From Lindgomyces ingoldianus (Eukaryota > Ascomycota > Dothideomycetes > Pleosporales > Lindgomycetaceae), in the NCBI RefSeq assembly GCF_010093535.1, contig NW_022985193.1, positions 672,186 to 727,865 of the forward strand: a DNA stretch of 55,680 bases. The letters are read 5' to 3'. The notes under the pieces were generated by a model, which worked only from the letters and a program-made list of their open reading frames with translations, had not been told where the DNA came from and did not search any database. Shown here in pieces: positions 23,986-33,688 of the stretch (position 1 is the first letter of the stretch; each line of letters opens with the position of its first letter). The translations under genes and the position numbers were made by a program.

Positions 23986-24200
23986 TGTGACGGTGCTGCT
24001 TGTCAAGCTCCGCTACTAGTCACATGATCTCGCTAAGGGTTAAGCGAGCGCGCTAGCGCCTTGGCGCTGCGCAAGCTTTTCTCTCGCGAAAACCCTTTGC
24101 CTCCTTCACTCCCCATCCTAGTTTAGCTGAAATAGAGCTGACCTACTCTACCTTGCTTCCCTAGCTCTATACAGTAGTAGAGACAGTGCTTGTTCTTACA
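23986..24200 (-). mobile_element. 215-bp TG...CA element, copy 4
   Basis: Complete reversed copy, TGTGACGGTGCTGC to CTTGTTCTTACA. TTATT lies on both sides (23981-23985 and 24201-24205). It is GC-rich and almost unmutated inside one of the most AT-rich parts of the window. Confidence 0.9.
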
Positions 24201-24253
24201 TTATTTAACACTTTTTTAAGCTTTCTAGTTTCTATTCTTTAGATTAAGAAAAA

Positions 24254-24571
24254 CTAAGTGCCTACTTTTACTATATATAAACTTTTAGCTTTTTTAAATA
24301 ACTTAGGTATAAGTAGCTTTATACTATTTACTAAGTGTATAGCACTTTTATTATCTAGAATTATACTTATAAAGAGTAAGTAAGTGTTAAAATTTATAGT
24401 TATGTATATTTTTAGTTTTACTAAAAGCGCTAAGTTAATAAGTGTAGTAATAATGCTTCTTAAAAATGCTAGTTTATTTAATCTTTTAATAGCTTTTAAA
24501 GTAAAGAAGGCTCTGTCTAGAATTACACAGCCTTTTTTAAGTAGTATAGCCTTTACTTTCTTATACTGCAC
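24254..24571 (-). pseudogene. Copia-like aspartic protease fragment
   Basis: 105 codons open from ATG 24571. The C-terminal half reads ILDNKSAIHLVNS, then LLIPKLFKKAKSLYIVKVGT. This resembles the start of the retropepsin of fungal copia polyproteins (ILDSGS..H.VNS..L..P..F.KA). D-N-K in place of D-S-G would destroy the catalytic triad. It is embedded in stop-rich DNA. The call rests on this one motif. Confidence 0.45.
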
Positions 24572-25907
24572 TTACATAAGCCTTTTAAAAATCTTCTAGT
24601 GTGCAGTTTTACTAAGCTTCTTTAGCTTTTTAGTAACTACTAAAATAAAGTTTTTACAGTCTACTACTTTTTATAAATAAAAAGATTACCTTAAAGCTTT
24701 ACATAGGCATAGGTAGCCTAATTATACTAAAATAAATTAGGCTAAATTATTATTTAATTATCTACTAAGTGTTGTAAATATACCTATGCCTTAGTTACTT
24801 ATATATAAGAAGTGCTTTTAAAGCATTATTAAAAAGATTTTACTAATTTTTTAAATTATTAAAGGTTTTTTACTAAGTGTGCTAGCTTTTATAACCTTTT
24901 AGTGCATAAAGCGCGCCTAGTCTAGTATAAGCTTTAGCGCTAGGGTGTCTAGAAAGTCTTATGCAGCTAGCTAGCCTTTTATGTTAAGAATCTTATAAGT
25001 TCTTACTTTAGTGTATAAAAAGTGCTACTACTAGTACTAAGCTTTTAAAGTTATAGTGCTATGCTTTACTTTAGTAAAGTAAGCTTTATACTTTACTTAT
25101 ATAAAATTTTTTATGCTTATGTCTATTAATGCTAGCTCTTATTTTAAGGCTTATATAAGTGCTTATAAAGTAAATTAGTTCTTTAATATAAGCTGTATTA
25201 TTATAAGTTCTAAGAGCTTTAGTGTAATAGTTATATTAACCTAATTCTAAATTATCTAAAAACATGTTGCGCAGGAAGCTTAGTTACTTAAGTAAGCTTA
25301 GTACTTAGTAATATTAGTCTAGTACTATATATTAGCCTTCTTTAGAAAGTTCTTAGCAGTAATTACTTTAAGTATAGGCATTTTTAGAGCGCTGTCTATA
25401 GGATTTAGAGCGTCTAGTCTATCTAGATTAATTATGTTCTATAGGTTTTTGCTAAGAACATAGAACTAGAGCTAGATAAACTAGGGAGGCTAGCTTGCGT
25501 AGTTCTTCAGCTAGTACGCTCCTGTTAGAAGAGGAGCATCTTAATTAGCTATAATATAGGCTTTAGAGGTAATAAGAATAAGATAGCTTCTAAACACCTT
25601 TTACTAGCGCTATGGTTACGCAAGGAGAATTGTCCTAGGTGTAAAGATAGGATGGTAAGTAGCACGGATAGCACTGAGAGCAAGCTTTCGGAGAAAGATA
25701 GGAGTGTATTGTAAGAGAGACGAATCGCTGCCAAGCCTCGCTTGTTAGGATTCATGCTTATATACGAAGCACAGGTTATATGACCTCCAAACTTATCTCA
25801 GCTAGCTTAGACGTGAGGAGAGAACCGAGGACGCACAAACCACCATGCATATTGCTACTCTAAATAGAGTATGGCCTGGGGGGTTAGCGGTTTCTGACCC
25901 CTGTCAG

Positions 25908-26722
25908 TAGCGTTTCTCTCCTCAGCTGTCTGAGGGACTTTTGTGATTTTTTCTATAAATAGGCCTATTTCAAGAGCATCACAATAGAATTAGATTTACA
26001 ATATCTCTATTACTATATGTCTAAATAGGCTTAGAATTTAATAGAATGTAGAGACAAGCTGTAGCTATAAAATAGTATATTTTTTTACTAAATTCTAACT
26101 ATTATTAGCAGAGAAAAATCTAAACGCGCGCAGAAATTTAACCTATCCATACCCTAATTTCAGATTCATAGTATTGCCCTCCTGACTAGAACTTAACAAC
26201 TAGTAGACTAAATTCCCTAGGATTTTGCAGGATCCCTGACAGAGCTAGTCTGAGACAGCTCCTAGATCCTCAGAGTCCTCAGACAACAGCCGGTTGAGCT
26301 GCAGACATGAGAGAGATCGCGATGTCCCTAGCCTACTATCCAGCTTAACAACCAGCAGCCTAGATCTCCTAAAATTTTGCAGGCTCTCTAATAAAGCCTG
26401 TCTTAGACAGGTCTTAAATTCTAAAGATAATATATTGTGTAGTTAGGGAGTCACATTAAGGTGTAGTTATAGGGTTATTAAAATGTCCTGCGCAGGACTT
26501 AATAGCGCAATACTCTGCTAAATCTTATTAGAATTAGGTTATAAAAAATGTTAGGATATAGCTAGAGACTGTCTCTATTACCTATTAAAATCTAACCTAG
26601 TTTAGACGAAAAGTGGTAGAGCTACAGTAATTCTTAGTTAAGCTAGTGCATAGTGGAGGAGGTTTAGAACCACAATATCACCTAAAAAATCACAAAAGTC
26701 CCTTAGACAGCTAGGGAGAGAA
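25908..26722. repeat. Inverted repeat arms enclosing ~735 bp
   Basis: The left arm (about 25908-25946) contains CTGTCTGAGGGACTTTTGTG and ATTTTTT. Its reverse complement, with two or three RIP-type differences, is at about 26683-26722. The enclosed DNA is partly mutated and has no ORF. It could be a MITE with long TIRs, but no flanking target duplication was found. Confidence 0.55.
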
Positions 26723-26753
26723 AGCCTTTCTTATACCCTTATTAGCTAGAGAG

Positions 26754-26816
26754 ATGGGGCTTGCGCCACTGAGGCTACTAGCAGGGGCTTGCCCCTGTCG
26801 AGGCTCTCTCCCCATC
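26754..26816. repeat. Long hairpin with nested stem
   Basis: GATGGGG and CCCCATC form an outer stem. Inside lies GCAGGGGCTTGCCCCTG, a second stem (AGGGGC / GCCCCT). No oligo-T tail follows. Confidence 0.4.
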
Positions 26817-27226
26817 CCGTCTGAGCTTGCTGAGATAACTCCAAACAGGTCAGGTGAGGCTATACTAGCCCGTTCTGGGACATCCGGCCTTACACTAGGT
26901 TCTTAAAGCGCTAGGCCTATAACTGTAGAGGATAAAATAGCCTAGCAGTAGCTGTTTAGAAGATTAGATAAAGTAACTCTCCTATCTAAGAGAGTTAAAG
27001 GCTCTCCTTATATACACCAAGCTTCGGAACATAATATCTCCAGATCCCGAGCTGCGCCCCAGGCTCCGAGCTGCGCCCCAGGCTCTAAGCCCCAGCCAAG
27101 GCTCTTAGTGTACGCGACAATAAGTTAAATGCTTATAAAAAGTATAGTAACATTTACTAGTTACTCTATAGCTTTAGTAAAAAAAAAAGATAATAAAAGT
27201 AAATAATAAAAAGTAAAGAATAGATA

Positions 27227-28326
27227 ACGTACTTTACAGGCAAGTTGCTTACACACCTAAGTTGCTTACTTTTGCTAAGACCCTACTAAACTACTCTTTC
27301 TACACTAATGCATTCCCTACAACACTACTTAGACGCGCTAAAAGAACGTTAGATACAGCTTACACTCTAAGCTTTTAAATAAGACATAAAACTTTTAAAG
27401 AAATGTGCTGCAGCTATGTATAAAGTTTTATAAAAAATAATAAATAACTATAGCGCTAGATAACCTTTACAAGCTAATTCTATAGCTAAATTATAAAGGC
27501 TAGGCAATAAAAAGAAGTAGGTAATTATTAAGACTATACTTAAGCTATATGCGTAAGAAATTTCCTCTTAGATAGTATTTATAGCTAATATAGCTAATTC
27601 TTTACATGCTAAGCATAATCTAGGCTATATTTACATAAACTAGCCTAGTATGTTTATAAAGTATTATTTAAAGCTTAAAGTAAAGTTTTAAGCGTAAGTA
27701 TAGTTAAAAGATATTTAGCTAATTATAAAGCCTATCTTACTAAAGTTGTATGTGTTATTATTTTAGATGCTATACTTAGCTTTAATATTCTTTATAAGGC
27801 TAAACCTGCCTTAAATTACTTTAAGACTTTTATAAAAGGCTTTCTTATAGTTATACTTATGCTTAAATGTTACTTTAAGCTCTAAATAACACTTTATAAA
27901 TGTACTAGGCTAGTTTATATAAACATAGCCTAGATTACACTTAGCGCGCAAAGAATTAGCTATATTAGCTATAAATACTATCTAAGGGGAAATTCCTTGC
28001 GCATATAGCTTAAGTATAGTCTTAATAATTACCTGCTTCTTTTTATTGCCTAGCCTTTATAATTTAGCTGTAGAATTAGCTTATAAAAGTTATCTAGTGC
28101 TATAGTTATTTATTATCTTTTATAAAACTCTATATATAGCTGCAGCATATTTTTTTAAAAGTTTTATGTCTTATTTAAAAGCTTAGAGCATAAGCTGTAT
28201 CTAACATTCTTTTAGCGCGTTTAAGTAGTGTTGTAGGGAATGCATTAGTGTAAGAAGAGTAGTTTAGTAGGGTCTTAGCAAAAGTAAGCAACTTAGGTGT
28301 GTAAGCAACTCGCCTGTGAAGTACGT
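27227..28326. mobile_element. 1.1-kb foldback (palindromic) element derived from B'
   Basis: Starts ACGTACTTTACAGGCAAG after TA at 27225-27226 and ends with the complementary sequence at 28326. Each arm is about 490 bp. The left arm is the approximate reverse complement of the right, separated by about 110 bp. Both arms match the right (transposase-start) end of the 1861-bp element at 51003-52863, so the foldback arose by inverted duplication of that end. It has no coding capacity of its own. The right TA is altered (TT). Confidence 0.85.
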
Positions 28327-28433
28327 TTGTGTAATAATTTACATAAATTATTCTATTTTAGGCTGCTTAGTGTAACGGCGCAGGCAAGACAATGGGTCCG
28401 AATGCGGTGGGAATCCACTCAGAGGCATATGGG

Positions 28434-28731
28434 TGTCAGATATGCGCACCTACTGTCAAGACAGGAGGAACGTTTGACGAAAGCTGCTACATAGTACGAG
28501 CAATAAGCTCGAACAGTATGTTGCTGCAAATTGCNNNNNNNNNNNNNNNNNNNNNNNNNNNNNNNNNNNNNNNNNNNNNNNNNNNNNNNNNNNNNNNNNN
28601 NNNNNNNNNNNNNNNNNNNNNNNNNNNNNNNNNNNNNNNNNNNNNNNNNNNNNNNNNNNNNNNATCCCATACATCATATCCAAACCCATCATTCATCTCA
28701 GGAAGCCCAGAAACAGTGCTTCAATCTGACA
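28434..28731 (+). mobile_element. 371-bp-family TG...CA element, gapped copy
   Basis: Starts TGTCAGATATGCG, ends TTCAATCTGACA, with ATGGG at 28429-28433 and 28732-28736. The uninterrupted target (CATATGGGAGTGCG) is seen in the 3' LTR of the same host element and in other copies. The middle, which in the complete copy is a GCAGC-type tandem repeat, is replaced by the assembly gap 28535-28663. Sequence outside the gap is unmutated. Confidence 0.9.
28535..28663. other. Assembly gap (129 N)
   Basis: A run of N inside the tandem-repeat part of the 371-bp-family element. Compared with the complete copy at 42769-43139 the true missing length should be nearer 200 bp, so the gap size is probably nominal. 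Frames that cross it are artefacts. Confidence 0.95.
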
Positions 28732-30397
28732 ATGGGAGTGCGTGGGGACTCTGAACCTGGGAATGCCATTGACACCTATAGGCCTTGTACAAAAGAATAT
28801 TAGAAAACTACTAAGCTAGCTATAGAGGCAAGGTGCGACTAAATACATAAGGCAATAGGGGTACAGCAGGGGGCAGGGCAGAGTTAGGGCCAGGTTAAGG
28901 TCGGGGCTGATACGGGGGCCTTCTAGAGGTTCTAGGCAACCTAAGATAGAACAAGAATTGTTACACTACCCCCCTCTTTATAGACTAATAGTCTCTATTA
29001 GTAGCAGTTATAGTATAAAGTATTGCTTTTATTATGTCCTTTATATTCTTAAACTAAAACTAGTCTAATTTAGCTAGGTGTCCTTGCTAAGTATTCCTTT
29101 GCACTGCTAGCAGTGTCCTCTAAACCTAAACGCTATGCGCGCCTGTTCTAATAGTAATCTGTATTAATGTCTAGCCTGTTAAGAATTAAGGCTTGCTATT
29201 GTTCTTTGCTATTTATGCAGTTATTAATTTTAGGCGTGCGTTTAGTAAAGTAGCATTAGGTATTATTAGAGGTGTCTAAAAGGTCTCTTGCTATTAGGGT
29301 AGTAGAGATAATTTAAGGTATTATTAGAGGTGATTTAGTAGTTGCCTAGCAGTGTTTTAGTAGATTAGCTGCTTAAGCTGTGCTTGTAATTAAGCATAGA
29401 TATACTACTAGAAGTTAACTCTAAATTAGGTGGGTCTAGCTTTAGGTCCTGCGGACGCAGGTTTAGCTGTTGACAGGGTGGTGGTATGGCTTAGCTAGAG
29501 CGTGTTTAACTCTAGAGTTAGAGGGTAGTTAGTTAGACATTAGCAGTTGTCTCTAATTCTAATAAGTTATTAGTAGTCTCTAAGTCTCTACCTTAGCGCA
29601 TTCTTTGTAACTTTTCTAAAGGCAATCCTAAGTACATAGGGATAAGAAGTTCTAAACCTAAAGGCTTTAGTTAACTAGAGGTTAATAGAATCTAGTCTAT
29701 AGACTAAATAGTTTAATATAACAGTGTGTAAGTATTACAACTTAAACTAAATTAGACGCGTTTTAGAGCTTAAATGTAGTTAAACAAATAATTAGTGTAA
29801 TATTGTAATAAGGCTGTTACTAGTAAAAGCAAGTTTTTTAATATAATGTAACAGCGCAGGCAAGACAATAGGTCTAAATGCAGTAGGAATCCACTTAGAG
29901 GCATATAGGAGTGCGTGGGGACTCTGAACCTAGGAATGCCATTAACACCTATAGGCCTTGTATAAAAGGATATCAGAAAACTACCAAGCTAGCTACGGGG
30001 GCGAGGTGCGACTAAATACATAAGGGAATAGGGGTACAGCAGGGGGCAGGGCAGAGTCGGGGCCAGGTCGAGGTCGGGGCCGATACAGGGGCCTTCCGGA
30101 GGTTCCGGGCGACCTGAGATGGAACGAGAATTGTTACACTTAGAACCTCTAAAAGATTATTGTATTAGCTCTAACTCTAACCTAGCCTCTACCCTGTCCC
30201 CTGCTGTTACCTCTATTCCTCTAAGTATTTAGTCGCACCTCTTCTCCTAGCTAGCTTAGTAGTTTTCTGATATCCTTTTGTACAAGGCCTATAGGTGTTA
30301 ATGATATTCCTAGTTTACTGAGTCCCCACGCACTCCTATATGCCTCTGAGTGGATTCATACCGCATTCGGACCCATTGTCTTGCTTGTGCCGTTACA

Positions 30398-30893
30398 ATA
30401 TCCTTCCTAGCAAGAAGCGTGTGAAGACTATTATTCTATTCATAATAGTACAAACACATTAGTCATCTTACTCCTTTATTATTTCCTCTCTTCCCCTTTT
30501 TAGTTTCCCTTAGCTACGCCAGGATAGCTTAGAGGACTGTACACCCTCTAAACACCGTCGTAAGTCGAAGCACTAGGAAACCTCTCCCATAAACCCCTCC
30601 ACCTAGCCTCCTCTCTGTTCCCCCTTCCTATCCTTTCCTCTCTACATAAGACTAGTTACCGGCAGAAGGCACCTAGCAATAGTAAAGTCGAGGTAGGATA
30701 TCGTAACAGAATCTAGCAAATTTTGCACACAACAAAAAAACGCTAATTTATTGTCTTAGCAAATGGCTTAAGTTTAGCATGAACTTGAGCCTCCCCTAGC
30801 TGTCTTCACCTGAGATACCCTTCCCATTCACTATGTGAAGCCCCTCATATGCTTTATTTCTGTCTAATTCCCTAGCAAGAACCAACAACGGCG
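30398..30893. other. Spacer with a possible solo LTR, upstream of the gene island
   Basis: GTTACAATATCCT near 30392 and AGGATATCGTAAC near 30697-30709 are near-perfect inverted repeats. They enclose about 300 bp of C/T-rich DNA (CCCTTCCTATCC-like) with a TG-type end on the minus strand. That fits a reversed solo LTR, but no clean 5-bp duplication is visible. The rest (30710-30893) is ordinary non-coding DNA and probably the promoter of the MAPEG gene. Confidence 0.35.
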
Positions 30894-31533
30894 ATGAAAC
30901 TGGGTCTCGGGGTTCCGATGCTAATGTTTGCGCCAGCAATCAAAACCTGGGGAGCTCCATTCACAGTATACTATCTATTCCTTCAAAAGGGAGTTGTGTT
31001 TCAGCGGCTGGAGAGCAAAGCAAACAGCTCCTTTTCGTAGCTGTACTTTTCCTCTCCCGTCATTTTCGTATCTTTCAAGCATCTAATTGTGGTCTTACAC
31101 CATCATGGATGACAAGAATTAACGGCATTTAACGCATTCGGCAGTTACATGGGCGACACGACCAATTACGCCAATAGTACCGCAGATCTACTGTTCGTCG
31201 CCAACCGATACCAAGTAAATTTTATTGAGAATGTACCAATCGCCGTCTTGGTCCTCCTCCTTGATGAACTAAATGGAGCTGACCGGCATGTTTCCTCAAA
31301 TGCGTTCTCCGGCCAATAAACATTTGCCATTTTTTCTAAGTATTTGCAGGAAATAGATAAACTATAGTATAGGCGCTCATCTCGCATTTCGCGTCTCCTA
31401 CGTCGAGATTGAGATGAACATGAAGGACAGGATTGGTTTAGGAAGGCCTTTGGGATACTACGGCACGCTAGCAACTACCGCTAGAGGATTCCTGCAGATT
31501 TCAGCTGACGCGGTGAGGAATATGGGCAAGTGA
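30894..31533 (+). pseudogene. MAPEG-family membrane protein, broken by one stop
   Basis: Three exons fit: 30894-31036, 31145-31285 and 31350-31533, giving 156 codons, the normal MAPEG length (about 150 aa). Exon 1 reads MKLGLGVPMLMFAPAIKTWG and contains a transmembrane helix. Exon 2 has ADLLFVANRYQVNFIENVPI and exon 3 RPLGYYGTL, hallmarks of the eicosanoid/glutathione-metabolism membrane family. Two defects are visible: an in-frame TAG at 31354-31356 where Trp is expected (TGG to TAG, a RIP-type change), and a GC instead of GT donor at 31286 that may itself be a mutation. MAPEG proteins are small four-helix glutathione-binding ER membrane proteins. If this allele is fixed the gene is probably dead. 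Confidence 0.8.
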
Positions 31534-32044
31534 CTTCGTAAGGGAACAGAGAAATAAACAGAACCGTTGAAGACTAGAGTAGTATAATATTTCGTACTGC
31601 ATGAATCCCGCGATGTACAAGATCAATCAGGTTTCGCTAGCCATTTTGGTATTGGCTTTGCAATATTGGACTTTCATACCTTGCTTTGCTGACCGTTAAA
31701 ACCACTGACGGAACGTAAAATCTCAGGCCTTTCCTATCACCTGAGAGAGGTAGCTTCTTTCATTGTTCAGCCGCAGGCACTTTCAAGTCCAGCCCGGGAT
31801 CCAGATTTTTCATGCGCCCGATATCCTTTCATAAACCATGCGTTAAGAATAACCTGAAGACCTACCGAAAAGTGTCACTATGGAATGCATTTACTTATCC
31901 GTCTATTATTTCTCGCATGAGCCGTCGCCTTCTTTTCTTGTTGTTACTGTTTTACGTTCTCACCTAAAAGGCCTTGAACTAAATCCTCCAGTACAGCCTT
32001 TTCAAGGCGTCGTTTTATCACAAGCCCCGCCAATTCTTCCTATC
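31534..32044. other. Intergenic DNA between two decayed genes
   Basis: About 510 bp of balanced composition, with short chance frames on both strands. No similarity to a protein family or repeat was recognised. The N-terminus of the FAD oxidoreductase may begin in its last part but cannot be fixed. Confidence 0.4.
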
Positions 32045-33292
32045 ATGCATTTCCAACCCTCTCCAACTGGATACTCGTCGCTTTGTGGTGCGTGGGATTT
32101 CCGAACAAGTCCGGGGGTTCTGAACGGAGATATACCATGGATCCACTAATTATATGCGAACAATACACGATTCTCGAACCGTTAGACATACCGGCGATCT
32201 GCAGGTTTGCTATAGCCGAACCAAATGTTTCCATGGACAAGCTCGTTTGAAAAGGACCGAGGCATGGTCCTATGCCGTCTGTCATTCTGGTCTTCCCCAA
32301 CACGACCGTTGGAGGCTCATCTACTGGCACCGCTAGAGGTAGATCTTCATTCTGGTATGGATTCTTCGATGGAGCCGTCGCTTGGCTTGAAGTCGTGCTG
32401 GCAGATGGCAAGATCACCAGAGCTTCGAAACAGCGAAACCCGGACCTGCTTTCGAGTATGCTTGGGGTGTTAGGAACAATTGGTATCACAACTCTCTTCT
32501 GAATCAAACAATTCATTGTGGCTTCTTTCGTCGAATTGAGCAACAGCTCCACGGGAGATCAAGAGAACGACTTCCTAGAAGGTTCGATCTACGTCGACGG
32601 AGCGTCTTCGTTTGGCGCTGTGGCCATTAGAAAAATGGTTGTCACCAAAAGACCACTAGAGATCCACTTCAGCGATCCCGCAATCCCTCCGTTTATTTGC
32701 ACTCCTTCACAAAGAACAAACGACGGAATGAGTGCCAATATTCGACTATCTCTTTCTCCACGACTAGAGGTCGTTCTGCATGAGATGATATGGTTTTGCG
32801 GCGCACCCTTTCGACAGATGGACTCGCTGGTTGGCCAACTGTGCGATGCACTCTGGAAACCTGGCCGAAACGATACAGTCGATGCACTAGGCTGAACATT
32901 TTGTTATGCAGGAGCTGCTCGTTCCAGTGTAATCTCATTTCAGGCTTTTTTGCCACCTGGAGGATCATGTTAAAGTCTATCCCCTTCCGCCATGTCCAAT
33001 CCAGCAGACTATGAGACTAATGCGATTATGAGACTGAATCCGTCGAAGACAGGACTCCTCACAATCACTGACGTCGGAGGCTATACAGAGGGTACAGCTG
33101 TAAACATCCAGGGTTTCAAATAGAAGAATAAGGATCCTGAGCGAGTTGTTCAGGAACTAATGAGTATAAAATGGCTCCATACTAGAAAATACGACTCGAA
33201 GAAAAAGGTTCTGTAGTATCCACGCGAAAAGGAAAGCGCACAGTACCTCCGTAGTACCTATGATAAGATTAAAGTATGCTCAAGACAAATGA
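32045..33292 (+). pseudogene. FAD-linked oxidoreductase, DHCR24-like, decayed
   Basis: Pieces of one protein appear in successive frames. In order they are: IYHGSTN near 32125; AEPNVSMDKLV near 32215-32250; PSVILVFPNTTVGGSSTGTA, then SSFWYGFFDGAVAWLEVVLADGK (32272-32410), the FAD-binding PCMH core; NDFLEGSIY near 32568; FVMQELLVPV and HLEDHVKVYPL near 32895-32985; and KWLHTRKYDS and TYDKIKV near 33168-33280. The order matches fungal delta-24-sterol-reductase-like FAD proteins (about 500 aa). These bind FAD through a vanillyl-alcohol-oxidase-type domain. Several frameshifts, stops (for example TGA after MDKLV) and deletions separate the pieces. Sterol reductase activity is not implied; many fungal members have unknown substrates. 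Confidence 0.72.
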
Positions 33293-33688
33293 AGGGATCT
33301 CGACTGCTGGAATCTGGGAATCACATCCTTTCCAAGACTACAGTGCCAGCGAAGAGGTTAGGGCAAGATGGGGAGGGATTTTAAAATCGGCGTACACATG
33401 GAATTCTCTGATGCACTTAAGCACAATATGCAGAAGAAATAATTGTGTTCGCTCAACGTGTTCTTGAATATCTCGCTGCCTGCATCCAAGTGGTGTCCGG
33501 CCTTTGTAGTGAATGCCAAGACTGTGGCTGAGGGCGCAGAACTCCCCGCCATAATTCACAGGGTTGGTTGAGATCACTTCACCACCACTCCAGCCTTCGC
33601 AGCCCTGCGCACTGCGCTCTCACAACCCACGTCGCCCTTGATATATTATTTCCTCTATTCGCCATCGGAAACTCCTTGCCTGGCGTCC
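33293..33688. other. Upstream region of the GGA gene
   Basis: Just under 400 bp with no protein family recognised on either strand. It includes a C/T-rich tract (CTCTCACAACCC, TTTCCTCTATTCGCC) within 80 bp of the GGA start, a common feature of fungal promoters. No TATA box is obvious. Confidence 0.45.

Larger units (their letters stand above)
21978..25470 (-). mobile_element. Probable reversed Ty1/copia relic
   Basis: About 3.5 kb of extremely AT-rich, RIP-mutated DNA, interrupted by a 215-bp element at 23986-24200. The only clear coding hint is a minus-strand frame at 24254-24571 with a DSGS-type aspartic protease signature (see that entry). If correct, the gag lies at higher and integrase/RT at lower coordinates, but I could not recognise those domains. 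No LTRs were identified. Confidence 0.4.
25480..27120. other. Unidentified, less AT-rich segment with inverted repeats
   Basis: Base composition here is more balanced than in the RIP-mutated DNA on either side. A minus-strand frame at 25549-25755 encodes a 68-residue hydrophobic peptide that resembles nothing I know. The segment contains an inverted-repeat pair (25908-25946 with 26683-26722), a hairpin at 26754-26816 and an 18-bp tandem duplication near 27047-27085 (GAGCTGCGCCCCAGGCTC). It may be an unclassified non-autonomous element or a decayed LTR. No host gene is recognised. Confidence 0.4.
28371..30138 (+). mobile_element. Short LTR retroelement (TRIM/LARD-like), 292-bp LTRs
   Basis: Two 292-bp LTRs start TGTAAC and end GAATTGTTACA: 28371-28965 (interrupted by a 371-bp-family element) and 29847-30138. 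CTTAG lies on both sides (28366-28370 and 30139-30143). The internal region (28966-29846, 881 bp) is RIP-mutated and shows no gag or pol motif, so the element was probably non-autonomous. The outer halves of both LTRs are nearly unmutated, while the inner halves and the interior are AT-shifted. Confidence 0.88.
28330..30397 (-). mobile_element. Older LTR of the short LTR-element family, split by a younger copy
   Basis: On the minus strand the sequence from 30397 (TGTAACGGCACAAGC) to 30139, continued at 28370-28330 (ending ATTATTACA), reconstitutes one LTR of the family whose complete member sits at 28371-30138. The younger copy entered at CTTAG. No matching duplication was found around the older LTR, so it may be a fragment rather than a clean solo LTR. 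Confidence 0.7.

Noticed and set aside
22000..25400. Centromere core suggested by extreme AT content
   Set aside because: The AT content is explained by RIP of transposons. Many element boundaries are readable throughout.
25549..25755. 68-codon minus-strand frame as a real gene
   Set aside because: No similarity, no intron or promoter evidence, and unusual Leu/Ser richness. It is kept only as a note in the segment entry.
28392..28803. Several frames across the N run on both strands
   Set aside because: They are open only because the gap contributes no stops. The DNA is an LTR with an inserted element.
32043..32552. 169-codon minus-strand open frame
   Set aside because: It is antisense to the DHCR24-like pseudogene, whose conserved blocks are on the plus strand. 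Its translation resembles no family.
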